Assembly: GCA_012932865.1 (NCBI GenBank)
Contig: SAXG01000003.1
Coordinates: 1,302,001-1,366,000, forward strand
DNA from: Amylostereum areolatum
Taxonomy: Eukaryota; Basidiomycota; Agaricomycetes; Russulales; Stereaceae
Length of the DNA stretch: 64,000 nucleotides
Reading direction: 5' to 3'
In this document: positions 33,504-44,950 of the stretch, piece by piece
Position numbering within the stretch: the first letter of the stretch is position 1
Layout: each line of letters starts with the position of its first letter
The notes under the pieces: generated by a model
What the model was told of the DNA's origin: nothing
Databases searched by the model: none
What the model saw: the letters and a program-made list of their open reading frames with translations, nothing else
Position numbers and translations under genes: made by a program

Positions 33504-33844
33504 GATGGACGGAGGAGAGATGATATTCAATGAGTCTCAATGGTAGGAGACTAATCACGTGACCATGGGTTTCGGAGTCTGAACCTCGGGTGTGTGGCGT
33601 TTACGCAAGGTCATTGGTCAAGAGGAGAACAATACTTGCATCCTACTACCACGCTCGGCGTTGAGCACACGCTACCGCTTTCATTCGTCAAAGTCTATCG
33701 CACCTTCGACACCCGCGCGACGTACGGGACGCGCCAAAAGCACAATTCACATTCACCGAAGTAGCTGACCGATTTCCCCACCGCCATTGCTCGACCTTGA
33801 GCTTGATTCCTAGACACCGGGCCCGGTTCGATTTTTCCATCACC

Positions 33845-36007
33845 ATGCCCTCCACGCCCGCATCCGCCGCCAACTTGTTCCATCCGAAAAAGAAGGGACC
33901 CAAAGCGAGACCCCCCAAGGCCTATTCTGCTCCATCGCCGAATCGCTCAACCCCAACTGCGTCGCCACAGCCTGCGAAGGAGGAGCCCACTTCCCAACTT
34001 CCTGATGGTCCCTACACAGAATTCCGCCTCGTTTCTTCTGCTCTCAATGGATGGAAATACGACGTTATGAAGTTCGATAACCGGAAACAGGTTGACATCC
34101 TGACGTGGGCAACTCCAGTCAAGTTGAATCGCAAAGATGTTCGCCGCGCCGATGCCAACGCAAATGAGGTCGATACATCTCCCAAGGCTGTTGCACCTAT
34201 GCTAGGAGCAGATGGGAAACCCGTGGTCGGGTCGGACGGACGAGTAGTGATGGTGGATGCAGAAGGGAAACCAATACACGCTGAGAATGGCACGAGTGGC
34301 AGGGGCAAGGGAGGTCCTGGTGGCGGAGGGAAGAAGAAGTTCCAGAGGAAGACGAAACAGGTGTTCAAGGTTCCGGATGCCGTTCGTCAATTGAGGAAAG
34401 AGGAGAGGTACCCTTGGGTGCTTGAAGATAGTAGCGGCCAGGAGGTGTGGGTAGCGCAGATGGAGGAGGCGTCCAAGGCAGAGACGCATGGATTCTTCAT
34501 GCCCGCCCCCGACAACACCTTCAAATTTGTGCCCGCTCACCGTTGGTACAAATTCCAGAAGAAACCCAACTATCGTATACCCAACCTGGAGGAAGCGGAG
34601 TCATTGGTGCGTTGAAAGCGCCTTTACGTGGTCGCCTTACTCCGCTCATCAACCTCACAATTAGATGGCGGCCTTCAACAAGAACAAGGACCCAGAGCGG
34701 TGGCTACTCCATAACCGAAAGGGCCAAGCGCCGTCAGCTGCCACCTCCGCCATCCTGAAGTCGGAATCAATTGACAGTCCTAACGTGGGTCGTAGCCTTG
34801 GTCCGGGAGGGCGTCGTTTGAGGACGGTGGTGAACGGGACGTCCCAAGATCTTTTCGGGGACGACGAGGACGCACCCCGTAGGAGGAGGAACAACGATGC
34901 GGACGCTGATTACGACGAGGTCCCTTATGAAGAGGAGTTCGCAGATGATGAGGAGAAGGTTAATCCTGCAGAAGAGGTGGATGAGCTGACGAAAGAGCTG
35001 GAGGTGAGTTTCTATGAAGCGGGCATCTGTTTTGTATTGACCCCGTCTACAGGAACGTTTACAACAGGAATACATGAGCGCCAACAAGCAGCGTGATGGT
35101 CACATAGATGCAGATGAAGATGAAGATGTAGATCTGAAGCTGACTGGTGCTGGCAAATCCATGAAGAAGCTTGTCTCAAAGCACGAGAAAAACGACGCTT
35201 ACGACAGCGATGAGGAGGGTGATCCATATGCCAGCGAGGTATGGTTGCCTGTTGGCTCATTAAAGCTTGTCTTCATCGTCTTCGATTTAGGAGGAGGAGG
35301 AAGAAGAAGAAGAGACCGTTGTTTCCAACGAACCCGCTATTCAGCAGCAGGCCACACCCTCTCGTGCACAGTCTCGGCAACCTTCCCCTCCAACCTCACA
35401 ACTCCCTACTTCGTCGTCTCAGCCTCCCGCTACATCTAATACCACCTCACGCGCAACGTCTCCGAATCCCTCACACGGTGGTCATTCCGTAGTAGCGAAG
35501 CGTGCCACGAGTCCGAAGGTCCCCAAGCCTAAGACGTTGGTCACGAGCCGCGCGAATAGTCCTCTGGCTCAAGGCGCGACGTCTCCAAGGGCCGCCAGTC
35601 CGATCGCAACGTCTCCACGTACTGCTCCTGGCATGGCCAGCGGCCAACAAAAGTCGAATAAACGGAAAGCTGAAGATGGCGAGACAAATGGAGCGTCCTC
35701 GCCCACGATATCAAATGGCGAACACCGAGCTAAAAAACGCAAACCTGCGGCCATGCTCAACCCGGATGGTACACCGAGAGACCTTCCGGACGAGATGGTC
35801 GTCGATTGGTTACGCAAGAACGACAAGGTCACCACGCGCGACTGCATCACACATTTCACGCCGTACCTTCAGACGCCAGAGCAGAAGAAGCGATTTACGG
35901 ACCTCATAAAGAAGTTCGCTGTACTGAAAGACACCTTTCTCATCCTTCGTACCGCGTACCGCAGTCAAGGAGGTCCACCACTCCCCGGTGCCATGGACAC
36001 CCAGTGA
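33845..36007 (+). CDS. TFG1: Transcription initiation factor TFIIF subunit alpha (RAP74/Tfg1)
   Basis: Large TFIIF subunit; with RAP30/Tfg2 it binds RNA polymerase II and stabilises the preinitiation complex. Starts MPSTPASAANLFHPKKKG. The N-terminal dimerisation domain shows YTEFRLVSSALNGWKYDVMK and, after a Gly/Lys-rich insert (GKGGPGGGGKKKFQRKTKQV), RYPWVLEDSSGQEVWVAQME and KFVPAHRWYKFQKKPNY. The middle is acidic and Ser/Pro-rich (DADYDEVPYEEEFADDEE, then many TSPRAASPIATSP repeats). The C-terminal winged helix reads DEMVVDWLRKNDKVTTRDCI with FTPYLQTPEQKKRFTDLIKK. Introns at about 34611-34663, 35004-35052 and 35240-35290 join in phase. The long internal disordered region is usual in the family. 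Complete and intact. Confidence 0.92.
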
Positions 36008-36489
36008 CCGTTTTATTACATTGCTTTTTAGTCTGCGTAACCTCATTCAGCCCAGTGCGGTATATCGTATGTAGTATCCCGCGATGAGCACTTGAGCCTC
36101 TAGCTCTTTCGTAACTGTACTTTCCTCGCGATGGAATTTAGACGTCAGTCACCGTCGAACGTGTTGCAGAGTTGTCTTGATTCGTTACTTATGTATGTAT
36201 CAACTCTATTTCGAAAAGCACAGTGTTACGGGTGTCTCAACGCATCGGACAGCCATGTCACCTGGACAGGTGTCGGCCTCGACAATCATATTAAAGCCAG
36301 ATCACGGGTGATGTGGTCGCAGGTAGCTGCTACCTCACAAAACTGGAGTCCATGTCTCCAAACGCGTGATGATACCAAAAGGTACATGGACGCGAAGATA
36401 AAAAATCAAAAAAGCGTCTGAGCAAGCAATCGATACGCGAGCATTCGTGTGGCGCCGCGGGGGAAAGGAAGTTGAAAAAGCCGTAGTCT
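36008..36489. other. Convergent intergenic region, 0.48 kb
   Basis: Between the convergent TFIIF alpha and bHLH stops. AT-rich relative to its surroundings. I see no gene or clear regulatory site in it. Confidence 0.5.
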
Positions 36490-38511
36490 TTAAGAACCAG
36501 GCGTCCCTTCCTTTTGGGAGGGATCGACAGAAGTATCTCTGTCTTGTAGCGCACTTGGACTTTGAGATGATTCTGCTGGCGGTGGATGCGGAGGTTGTAG
36601 AGCATGCGGTAGGACAGGTGGTACTCCCGGAGGGAAAGGATTGGGGACGCCTGCAGGATAGGCGACAGCAGCGCCGGGTGGAAACTGTGGTATTCCTGGG
36701 CGTACACTCTCTAACTCACGACGGAGCATCTCAATCTCTCTCCCCGCATCCTGATGAGCCTGTTTGAGCTGCGCAATAAAGTCGATCGCTGTAGATAGAC
36801 TTCGGTAAGAAACTTCTCGCGAGGGGGGAGATGGAATGTCGACAAACCTTTGGTTAATATTTCCCACTTGCTAGCCTTCATCGCGCGATCCGCAGGTAGT
36901 TGATCTCTTAGCTCATCGAAGAGTTCCTTCATCTCCTTTCTCCGTTTCCTCTCGGCCAATTTATGTGAGACTCGCAGTTCCGGAGAGCGAGAATAAGGTG
37001 AAGGGTTAGCCTCTCTCGTCCCCGCAGCAGAAGATGGGGACGGGGAAGCATGTTCCGCGGCATCCATTTCCAGCGTGTCTTGGGCAGTTGATGATCCCGG
37101 GGTGGCTTGTTCAACACCACGTGTGGACCGCGAAGGGGGGCGGGATCGCGAACGCAGCGCACGGGCTGTAGCGGTGTTAGGGGGCAAGGTAGAGGGGAGA
37201 TTTGTGGGCATGGACATGCGGCGATCGGTGGTGAAACTCGTAGGGGGAACCATGCCCATAGGTGGCACCGAACTTGGATCGAAGGCTGGTCGACCGGGGC
37301 CTGCCTCGGAGTCGTCGCGTGGCGCAGAGGGTTGATCGAATGGTTGTGTGGTGTGCCACGCGAAAGTTGGCGCTCCCGGGGGTGGCTGACCAACATGAGG
37401 CGAATCGGCAGAGAAGGCCGGAGAGCCGTATCCCAGGGATGGGTTAGAAAAGATAGATGACGCCGAATCTCGTCGTCCTTCAGGCCACCACTGAGAGCTA
37501 TTCGGGGCCGTACGAGCGTCGACAGAGTGTCGGCGGTCAAATACATTGGCTGGTGCGGCACGCTGCGATTCTGCCATTGAACTGCGTCGTTTGGGTGCGG
37601 GTCCCTCCAGGTCAACAGGGCTCGGAACACCTGGACCAATCAGCCTCGGATCGATTTCTTCGCCTCCAGGCTTCGACATGGCTCGATCATGTGAGAGCTT
37701 TCGCTTGGTGCCGTGAGGTAAAGATGGGGACCCCGGCGCACGCGAGGACGCATGGGATCCTTGCGCTAGGCCAGACGCCCCATTCCCTGCTGCGACAGTG
37801 CATGGGGATTGGTAAACGAAACATAACAATAAGGAGATGGAGACAAAATCGAAGACCTACAAGTCGACGGACCCGCGCCTGAATCTGCTGGCAGGGTAGG
37901 ACGCATATGCGTACCAGTGCGACTGTGGGGTCGAGGAGGGCTGTCGGTGTCTGATTGAGCTGTCTGGTTAGTACGTGAGCGCCGTTTTTAGACTGGCACT
38001 GAATACCTTGACGCCTAGCGGGCGGTGATCCAGACCGCGTAGAGACATCGAGCGATTCTCGGCGCGAAGATGTATCTGGGCAAAAGTCAGCATTGCTCGG
38101 ACTGTTAAGACGAAATACGATGTACGCACGAGTTAAGGACGCGTCGGTTGGATGATTGGATCCGTCACTATATTTGTACGGCGAGAGGGGACGCGATATC
38201 GGTGAAGCGGTTCTCAAGGGTGAGCTACGGCGGGACGGGGACGCGCGCGAGGGGCCAGATGAAGGACCTGCGATGTTACTGGGATGTCGTGGATGATGTA
38301 AAGACGATCCAGAGTGAAAGGGAGGATCTGAGAGCGATGCACGACGCTGATTCTAGAAGAGTTGAATAGAGAGAATTGTTGGGACGAAGGTGAGGACGAG
38401 CGCCGGGGGAAAGGATACCTTTGGAGAGTGAGACTGGTCCGGGAGAAGAGGAATTGGACGACGAGAGGAATGAACGAAGGGAGAAGGTCCAATGTCTCTC
38501 TTGTCAGCCAT
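36490..38511 (-). CDS. Basic helix-loop-helix transcription factor
   Basis: DNA-binding regulator with a C-terminal bHLH domain. Starts MADKRDIGPSPFVHSSRRPI at 38511, followed by Ser/Pro-rich low-complexity exons (for example RTASPISRPLSPYKYSDGSN) and a large exon (about 37780-36840) rich in Pro/Ser/Arg. The bHLH: basic region and helix 1 are RVSHKLAERKRRKEMKELFD with ELRDQLPADRAMKASKW. It has the H-E-R pattern (HKLAERKRR) of E-box binders, although His precedes Lys-Leu-Ala-Glu. Helix 2 is SLSTAIDFIAQLKQAHQDAG after an intron near 36790-36845, running into a leucine-heptad coil (EIEMLRRELESV). The short Pro-rich tail ends GTPGS. The target genes and the exact subfamily (SREBP-like Tyr is absent) cannot be read here. 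Confidence 0.85.
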
Positions 38512-38737
38512 GGGACGGAGTGAGGACGAGGAGCAGGATGAGATGCACTGCAGATCCAATTCGCGAACTGCTAACTTTCTAAACGCGCCCCCTCCACACT
38601 TTCGGCACAATTCGGTCCCAATACTCCCCGCGTTTAGGCACGCATCCGACCCCGATAAGGTGACATTGGAGCAGGGGGGGCAATCAATAATAATATCACG
38701 TTGTTCTACGCTCGGTCCCACTTAATTCTACACAAGT

Positions 38738-41700
38738 TCACGTTGTAGATGTACCAAACGACGTCTCCTTCAGCACCTCCCAGTTCGTCACCATCCTGTC
38801 CCTCCCAAGTCGCGCTCCCTGGCTGTTCTGCGTCTGCCTTCCTTTTCCGTCCCGTTTCATCGCGTCCTTTTCCGCGTCTCTCTGCTCTATATACCCTATC
38901 TCTCGTATCCACGGCGCATAATCCAACATAAGCGCACCCTTGTCAAGCGCCCATGTCGTGTCCAGCACCTGTCCTTCCAGGGCGTCTCGCACGCGACTGA
39001 ATACCCCCCCGCAAGCATCCACGGCGTACCATTCGCCACGCAGTTCCGCGCAATTCTCGTCCCCGACCGTCGGGCCCGTCCTCGTGGCTACCATGGAAGC
39101 CATGTTGTAATGTTCAGAGTAGAGTTCTGGGACAACAGGGGAAGATGCCTCGGGGTACGGTCCTGACCTCCGTATATCCCACTTCCGCATCTGGGTGGCC
39201 GGCCGAGAGTTCGTAGCGCGACAGAGGGCATTGAATTAGATAGGCGTCCAGGAATGAGGCGCGAGCTGTCTTCTTTTCCGCTTCATATAGCCAGCGCAAT
39301 TGTCGGTGGGAATTCAGACCAGCGGCCCGTGGCCTCAAAGACAAGTCCACCTCATCGGACTCACCATCGTGAATCCCCTCTAGAGGGTCTATGAACACGG
39401 ACAGGGTCGCGTTCGTCCCGATGGGCAGACCAAGCTGGAGCTGATTGATGCACTGACGAAGGTCCAGAGGGACGTTCGTATCCTCAGGTAGATCAGGATC
39501 GTCCGTCTGAATTCCTCCCGTGATTCCGCGAAGAAAGGGGTCACAAGCCACGTCCAACCCTTCTGCGAGGCACAAAGACTGCAGTGACGACGCGACCAGC
39601 TCGCGTGAGGGATGCCTGAATTTGATGATATCCTGGAGAGGGAGGTCTGCAGTCGGGACCATGGACATATCTATAGCGTTGTTAGCGAACTTCTTGACCT
39701 TAACTCTATCAAATGAATTGCTTACCGTTGCAGGTCATGACCACCGGCCGTTTACACTCTTTAATGAAAGCAATCGCCGCGTTCCAGAAACCTGCGTCAT
39801 CGCCAAATAGCACGTCCACTTCTTCGAAAAGAATCACGGATTGAGTGGGGGTAACCTCGTCGCGCGACAATCCCTGGTCTGTCGGTCCATCTTTCGCGGG
39901 AGCAGAGTTGCAAGCTGCGTCGGCGTTGGCGTTGGGAGAATGGACATCCGAACCATCCTGTTGGCAATCTGCGTCATGGAAACGAGATCCCGTCTTGTTC
40001 CCACTGCCCCAAAACGCATAGAAGGCGCCTTGCTTTACTGGAATGCGTGCGGTTTGAGCGCTGGGACCCACCGGTTGTGGTAGTGTGTGGTTTTTACCCA
40101 CATCCCCGATAAGACCGCCCAAGTTCGCACCTCCTCGTTTTCCCATCCCAGGGTAAACTTCGAACACGCTCCACCCCAATTCATCCGCACAGGCGTAAAC
40201 CGAAGCGGTTTTGCCGCTCCCAGGGGGTCCTGTGAGTAAGATGGTATTGCATATCTTGTTCCCGAATACGAATGGAGTGGAAGGGAATGAGCCCTCTTCT
40301 GCTTGGCCTGTGCCGTCGTGGTTTTCCGGCGCAGGCGTTGTAGGGTCGAAGAAGTCATCGTCTTCAGTGCTGAAGTTGCCCGATTCTTCTTCTTCGGCAG
40401 ATTCTTCATCGTTGGCGATAAACCCATCGAGGTCATTTCCCCTTCGCAAGCGTTTGCGAGGACGTTTGACCTCACGGATGACGGTTGGACCTTTTCGAGC
40501 CTTGCGTTTGCCGGCAGCTTTTGACTGAGAGCCCGACTTGCGAAGCCGCGTGGGCTGACGGCCAGGCTGAGAGGCACTTGGAGTCCCAGGTGGCTGAGAG
40601 AAATGTAGTCGTAGGGCGTGCATCCAGTCTCGGATATAACAAGCACTCCGCTCATTACCCAGGACCTGGTCTGCACGGGACGGACGCCACCGCTCGTTCC
40701 AGTATTGCTGTAACGTGTCTGATTCTGTGATGATAGGCCGTGTCGAAGAATCAAAAAATCGGGATATAGCAGGTCGGGATATAGCAGGGCGTGAATTTTC
40801 ATTGCTCCGCGGTATGGGTACTGATAGCTTCTGGGAAGGAGGGTGAGGGGATCGAGGTTTACTTTGAGGGACTAACAAGGCGTCCCAAGAGAAATGGCCA
40901 GATGATAGAGGTGAATCACAAGCTGCCACGCGCTCCTTTCTCTGTTTCCGAAACACTGGGTCTGATGAGGCCACAAAAGTGTTTTGTGTGCCCCGAATAT
41001 GCTGAGAATTGGCATCTGGTAGCAGGGGGTGCAAAGATGTATCCGGTCGTCGGGATTTGCGCGGGCGAGGAAGCACGGGTGCGGGTGAGCAATTCCTAGA
41101 CCTTCCGTTGGGAGCCTGCTCGCGAGACGGACGGACAGGGGAAAGATCGATGACGATGGGCATGGATTGAGAACCATCGTCCGAAGTCAGGTCAAGCATT
41201 TGCTTCGAAGATGAGGGGATGGGAAATGAAGACGTGGGTTGTAAGGGACGAGGGCGGCGCGATACATTAGGTTTGCTGGCAACCGGAAGTTTGTCCACGC
41301 TGGGTTTAGGTTCGGGGCCGACTGCTGCAGAGTCCTCGACGGGTAGTGTAAGATTGGCAGATGCAAGGGTCGCCGACCTTGTGATTCGACGCTCAAAGAT
41401 AGGGAATACTTTCTTGGGAGGAATTTTGTCCACGGCCACCGTGCTACCTGGCCGCGACGCATGAAGTTAGTGGATGTCCCAAACAAATGCTGTTCCTCTC
41501 ACCTCTTACCTCATCCACGGGGTACAGCAAGTTGGAATGGTCGGCAAGGGTAGTGACTGTATCATCCACATGAGACTGGTGATGATCATTCAGAACTTCA
41601 GGTGCTGATGGAGGCGCAATGGGAAGGGGTTCCGCCAAGGGGTCGTTTGGGGGCGACGCATCGTTGGCAATGATGTTCTGACCGTCCTCCTCGGCGTCAC

Positions 41701-41874
41701 CCCGCTTCGCCTGAGAAAAGTGGTCGAAAAGTGTCTTCTGATTTGGCAAAGACTGTTTTAACGATGATACATAAGGCCACGGAGCGTGTAGAGGAAGGGC
41801 GGGCAGTAGTTAGCACCTACCAGTGTCTTTCCCTTCGACTTGCGGCCTGGCCCCCTTCTCTTGGCGTCGCTCAT
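38738..41874 (-). CDS. ELG1: Elg1/ATAD5-like PCNA-unloading clamp loader subunit
   Basis: Large subunit of the alternative RFC complex that unloads PCNA after replication. Starts MSDAKRRGPGRKSKGKTL at 41874; the second exon begins SLPNQKTLFDHFSQAKR, where QKTLFDHF resembles a PCNA-interacting (PIP) box. A long Ser/Pro-rich N-terminal region follows, with two basic clusters (KRKARKGPTVIREVKRPRKR) and an acidic stretch. AAA+ core: LQQYWNERWRPSRADQVLGN, Walker A TGPPGSGKT, DELGWSVFEVYPGMGKR, and ILFEEVDVLFGDDAGFWNAA (Walker B variant EEVD). Then KRPVVMTCN and, after an intron, FRHPSRELVASSLQSLCLAE. The C-terminal part ends at 38738. The divergent JMJD7 gene starts 292 bp away. Introns at about 41500-41450, 41820-41760, 39730-39665 and 39130 join in phase. 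Confidence 0.85.
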
Positions 41875-42166
41875 TTTCTGCCCAACAAAAAAAGTGCGCA
41901 GTGATATTTAGTTGAGATGTGTTGGTGAGGTCGTGGTGACAAGGTCAGATGGAAGATGAGGGGGAGATTGGGAGAAGGCCTGTTGAACTTGAACGACGTC
42001 GAACGGTCGCGTTCAAGTCGCGTCGCGCGTCTCAGTGGCTCGTGACGCGTGATCACGGCTCCGGCCGCGCTTACTAAGTGCATGCGAGTCTTGCCACGAC
42101 CATCCTTTTGATCAAAATCAACAATTCTACGCTCTCAAGTCCTTATAGACACCCAGTTCATTTCCC

Positions 42167-43606
42167 ATGGATACTACAGATGCTATAGCAGCTCTTCCGC
42201 ATGAGGCTCATCTCGAAACTCTCGAATGGATCTCAGCCGAATACCATGGTGAGTTCATGTGTTGCAAGGTGTACAGTATGTGTACACATATCTCACACTG
42301 TGCACAGGGTTGAACGGAACCCAGTACAAAACGTTGCAGTCTCCCCCGTCTGCCGTGGAATTTTCTCGCAGAAGCCATATCTCGCGACCCGTCTTGATAC
42401 AGGGTTAAACGACTTCAATGCGGTATGCTTTCAAGTATTCTGACTGTTCCTACAAGGCCACATCATCCCGGGTGTCCAGTCATGGTCAGATGAATATATT
42501 TCGTCTCGGATGGGTAACGCTCCTATTTCTGTCGCGGTGACACCCAACGGGTGCGTTGCATCTGCTCGTTAGCTTTTCTTTCTGTTGATGAAGGTTCCTT
42601 CAGATATGCCGACGCGGTAACTCGTGGGCCGGATGATCAGCTGTACTTTGTGGAACCTTTTGTCCAGCATATGACCATGTCTGCTCTCCTGGCGGAGCTG
42701 AAGGGCACTCGAGGCTGTGAGTGTTTATATATATACTTTGTCTTGATTGACGCCTAACAGATGAGCGTACAGCGAAAGCATCTGCTAATGCCCGGGACGT
42801 GCATTACCTTCAGTCTCAAAATGGAAACCTGTTTTCCAGTGCCTACTTCGATTCTAGTGAGGGTGCTCAGCCTGAACTTGCGCCTCTCAGATCAGATGTC
42901 CCTCCTGAAATCTCGTGGTGTAGTGAGGCCCTGGGTGCAGCAAACCATCAGAATTCATCCCTTGCGGTCATTTAACGTTGTACTGCAGGTCGAACTCCTG
43001 ATGCGGTGAACCTTTGGATCGGAAATGATCGAAGTACGACAAGCATCCATAGTGGTGAGATTCCATCACTATGGTGGTACGGTCTCGTCGCTCACGATAG
43101 CCAGATCCCTACGAAAATATCTATCACGTCGTACGGGGATGCAAGATCTTCACGTTATTGCCTCCAACTGAAGGGTGGTGCCTGCAAGGTGAACTCCTTC
43201 CTCTGCGGGCTCCAATGCTCAATATTTAATGCTCACCATCGCCTCAGAACGTCTATACCCTCACGCTACCTACTCTCGTGATGACTGCGGAACCTTGGTT
43301 TTAACACCGTCTACTGATATCGATTCAATCCGGTGGTCATCTGTTCTTCACCCCGAACGTGAGGGAGTCCTCCCGTCCTCGGCACATCCAATCACTATCA
43401 TGGTCCACGCTGGTGAAACCATGTACCTCCCTGCAGGGTGGTGGCATCATGTTCAACAGCGCGGGGATATAACCATTGCATTAAACTGGTGGTACGACAT
43501 TGAGCCCGAAGGCATGTCCTGGGTATGGCTGAGTTTGCTGAGAGGGCCGAGAGAGGTACAGCCTGCAAACGGCGAAACGTCTGATTTGCCGATCGATATT
43601 GCTTAG
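42167..43606 (+). CDS. JMJD7: JMJD7-like JmjC lysyl hydroxylase (cupin-8)
   Basis: 2-oxoglutarate/Fe(II) oxygenase; animal JMJD7 hydroxylates a lysine of the DRG1/DRG2 GTPases. Starts MDTTDAIAALPHEAHLETLE. Seen blocks: TLQSPPSAVEFSRRSHISRP followed by VLIQG, WSDEYISSRMGNAPISVAVT, ADAVTRGPDDQLYFVEPFVQ, HYLQSQNGNLFSSAYFD, then NLWIGNDRSTTSIHS joined by an intron to DPYENIYHVVRGCKIFTLLP. This gives the Fe ligands H-x-D in SIHSD. The distal His is in YLPAGWWHHVQQRGDITIAL, followed by NWWYDIEPEGMSWVWL. The NLWIG-D-RS-TS-H-D-YENIY run is specific to JMJD7 within the family. Exons join in phase with introns at about 42249, 42404, 42550, 42720, 42929, 43050 and 43190. Stop at 43606. Confidence 0.88.
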
Positions 43607-43972
43607 AGTAGTGTCCGTAGATATGTTGTAGACATCGCACTCACTTGTTTGCAGTAAAAACATGGTTCAATCAGGCGGATAAAATCATACCAGACAATTT
43701 CCTAAAAGTCATATCTTCAGAGAATCGGACCCTCAGAGTCAGACTCAGAGCAACTTTGTTGCGTCACGGGGTTTTGTCTGCTCGTGCATGCGCACGTGCG
43801 CGTGTGCTCAGAATTCTTTCAGACTCAGAGTCAGAGTTCCCCTCAAGGCCTCAAGAGTCAACAGGCTCCACTCGCTTTGCAGTTTACGTTGCTACTCTCT
43901 CCAGTCCTGACTACCTTGACGTTCTCGCTGTCACCGTACTAGCCCACTTAAATTCGCCCACACCACGACAAT
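43607..43972. other. Intergenic, 0.37 kb, with short CAGACTCAGAGTC-type repeats
   Basis: Between the tandem JMJD7 and NHP2 genes. Copies of TCAGAGTCAGACTCAGAG-like sequence occur at about 43733-43752 and 43819-43838, and a CATGCGCACGTGCGCGTG alternating purine-pyrimidine stretch lies between them. No gene is seen. Confidence 0.5.
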
Positions 43973-44672
43973 ATGGGAAAGGACAAATCGGCGAAGAAGA
44001 CAGTAGAGGTTGAGGATGTTGAGATGCAGGAACCTGAGGTGCGTAACTTGCCTTTGCCTGCTGGGATGCCTTTAACTCTTTCCAGGTCTCATCACGTAGC
44101 CATAAAAAGGAGAAAGAGGAGATTGTGATTCCTCTGGCTGACTTGTCTCCCATCGCGCACCCACTGGCGCAGAAGAAGCTTGTAAAGAAGCTTCATAAAA
44201 CCATTAAAAAAGGTGCGTAGTCAGTCTCTCGTCGTTCGCGTGCGTGGTCAAATCGTGTTCTAGCGTCGAAAGCGCGACAAGTGAAACGAGGGGTAAAGGA
44301 GGTCGCGAAAGGTATTCGCAAAGGCGAAAAAGGGTGCGTCGAGTCTCCCAAATCCGCGCTCGCTCAATCTCATCGCAGTCTTATCATGTTAGCCTCCTAA
44401 TCCTTGCCGCTGATATCACCCCCATCGACATCATTTCCCACCTTCCCGTCTTGAGCGAGGAGGCTGACATTCCCTACGTTTTCGTGGCGTCGAAGGAGGA
44501 ACTTGGCCACGCGAGCTCAACAAAGCGACCAACGAGTTGTGTCATGGTCTGCCCGGACCAGAAACGATCGAAACGCAAGGACGCCGCAGAGAGTAACGAC
44601 GACGACTATCGGGAGTTGTACGACGAGTGTTGTAAGGAGGTACGAAAGCTGGATCATAAAGTTGTATTTTGA
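43973..44672 (+). CDS. NHP2: H/ACA snoRNP protein NHP2
   Basis: L7Ae-family core protein of H/ACA snoRNPs, which direct pseudouridylation and rRNA processing in the nucleolus. Exons 43973-44038, 44086-44212, 44264-44333 and 44393-44672 join to 180 residues. The Lys-rich start is MGKDKSAKKTVEVEDVEMQE, followed by PLAQKKLVKKLHKTIKKASK and VKRGVKEVAKGIRKGEKG, the signature RNA-binding helix. LLILAADITPIDIISHLPVL and YVFVASKEELGHASSTKRPT complete the L7Ae core. The last 40 residues are an acidic tail. The third intron must end at the TTAG before CCTCC (44392); the nearer CGCAG would put a stop in frame. All parts are intact, and length matches the family (about 150-180 residues). Confidence 0.93.
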
Positions 44673-44950
44673 CTGGTTGTACAGTATCTCTTTCTGTACC
44701 ATGTCGGCTCTCGCCTTTCCCGCTTTTACCCGTGTGTCTTCGCCCCCAAATCTGTCGTGGCTATCATCTTCACCCTCACTTTGAGTCTCGAGACCACGCG
44801 AGTTCGAAAAGCGTCGGAGACGGCCCGATCGGGGCCGGAATGGTCAATTACACGTCGCACCGACTTTGAGAACCGTCCGACTTACCCATACTTACCACGC
44901 CTCCAGCCTTTCTCTTCCACGCCGCAACCTTCACTCCTTCTTCATTACAA

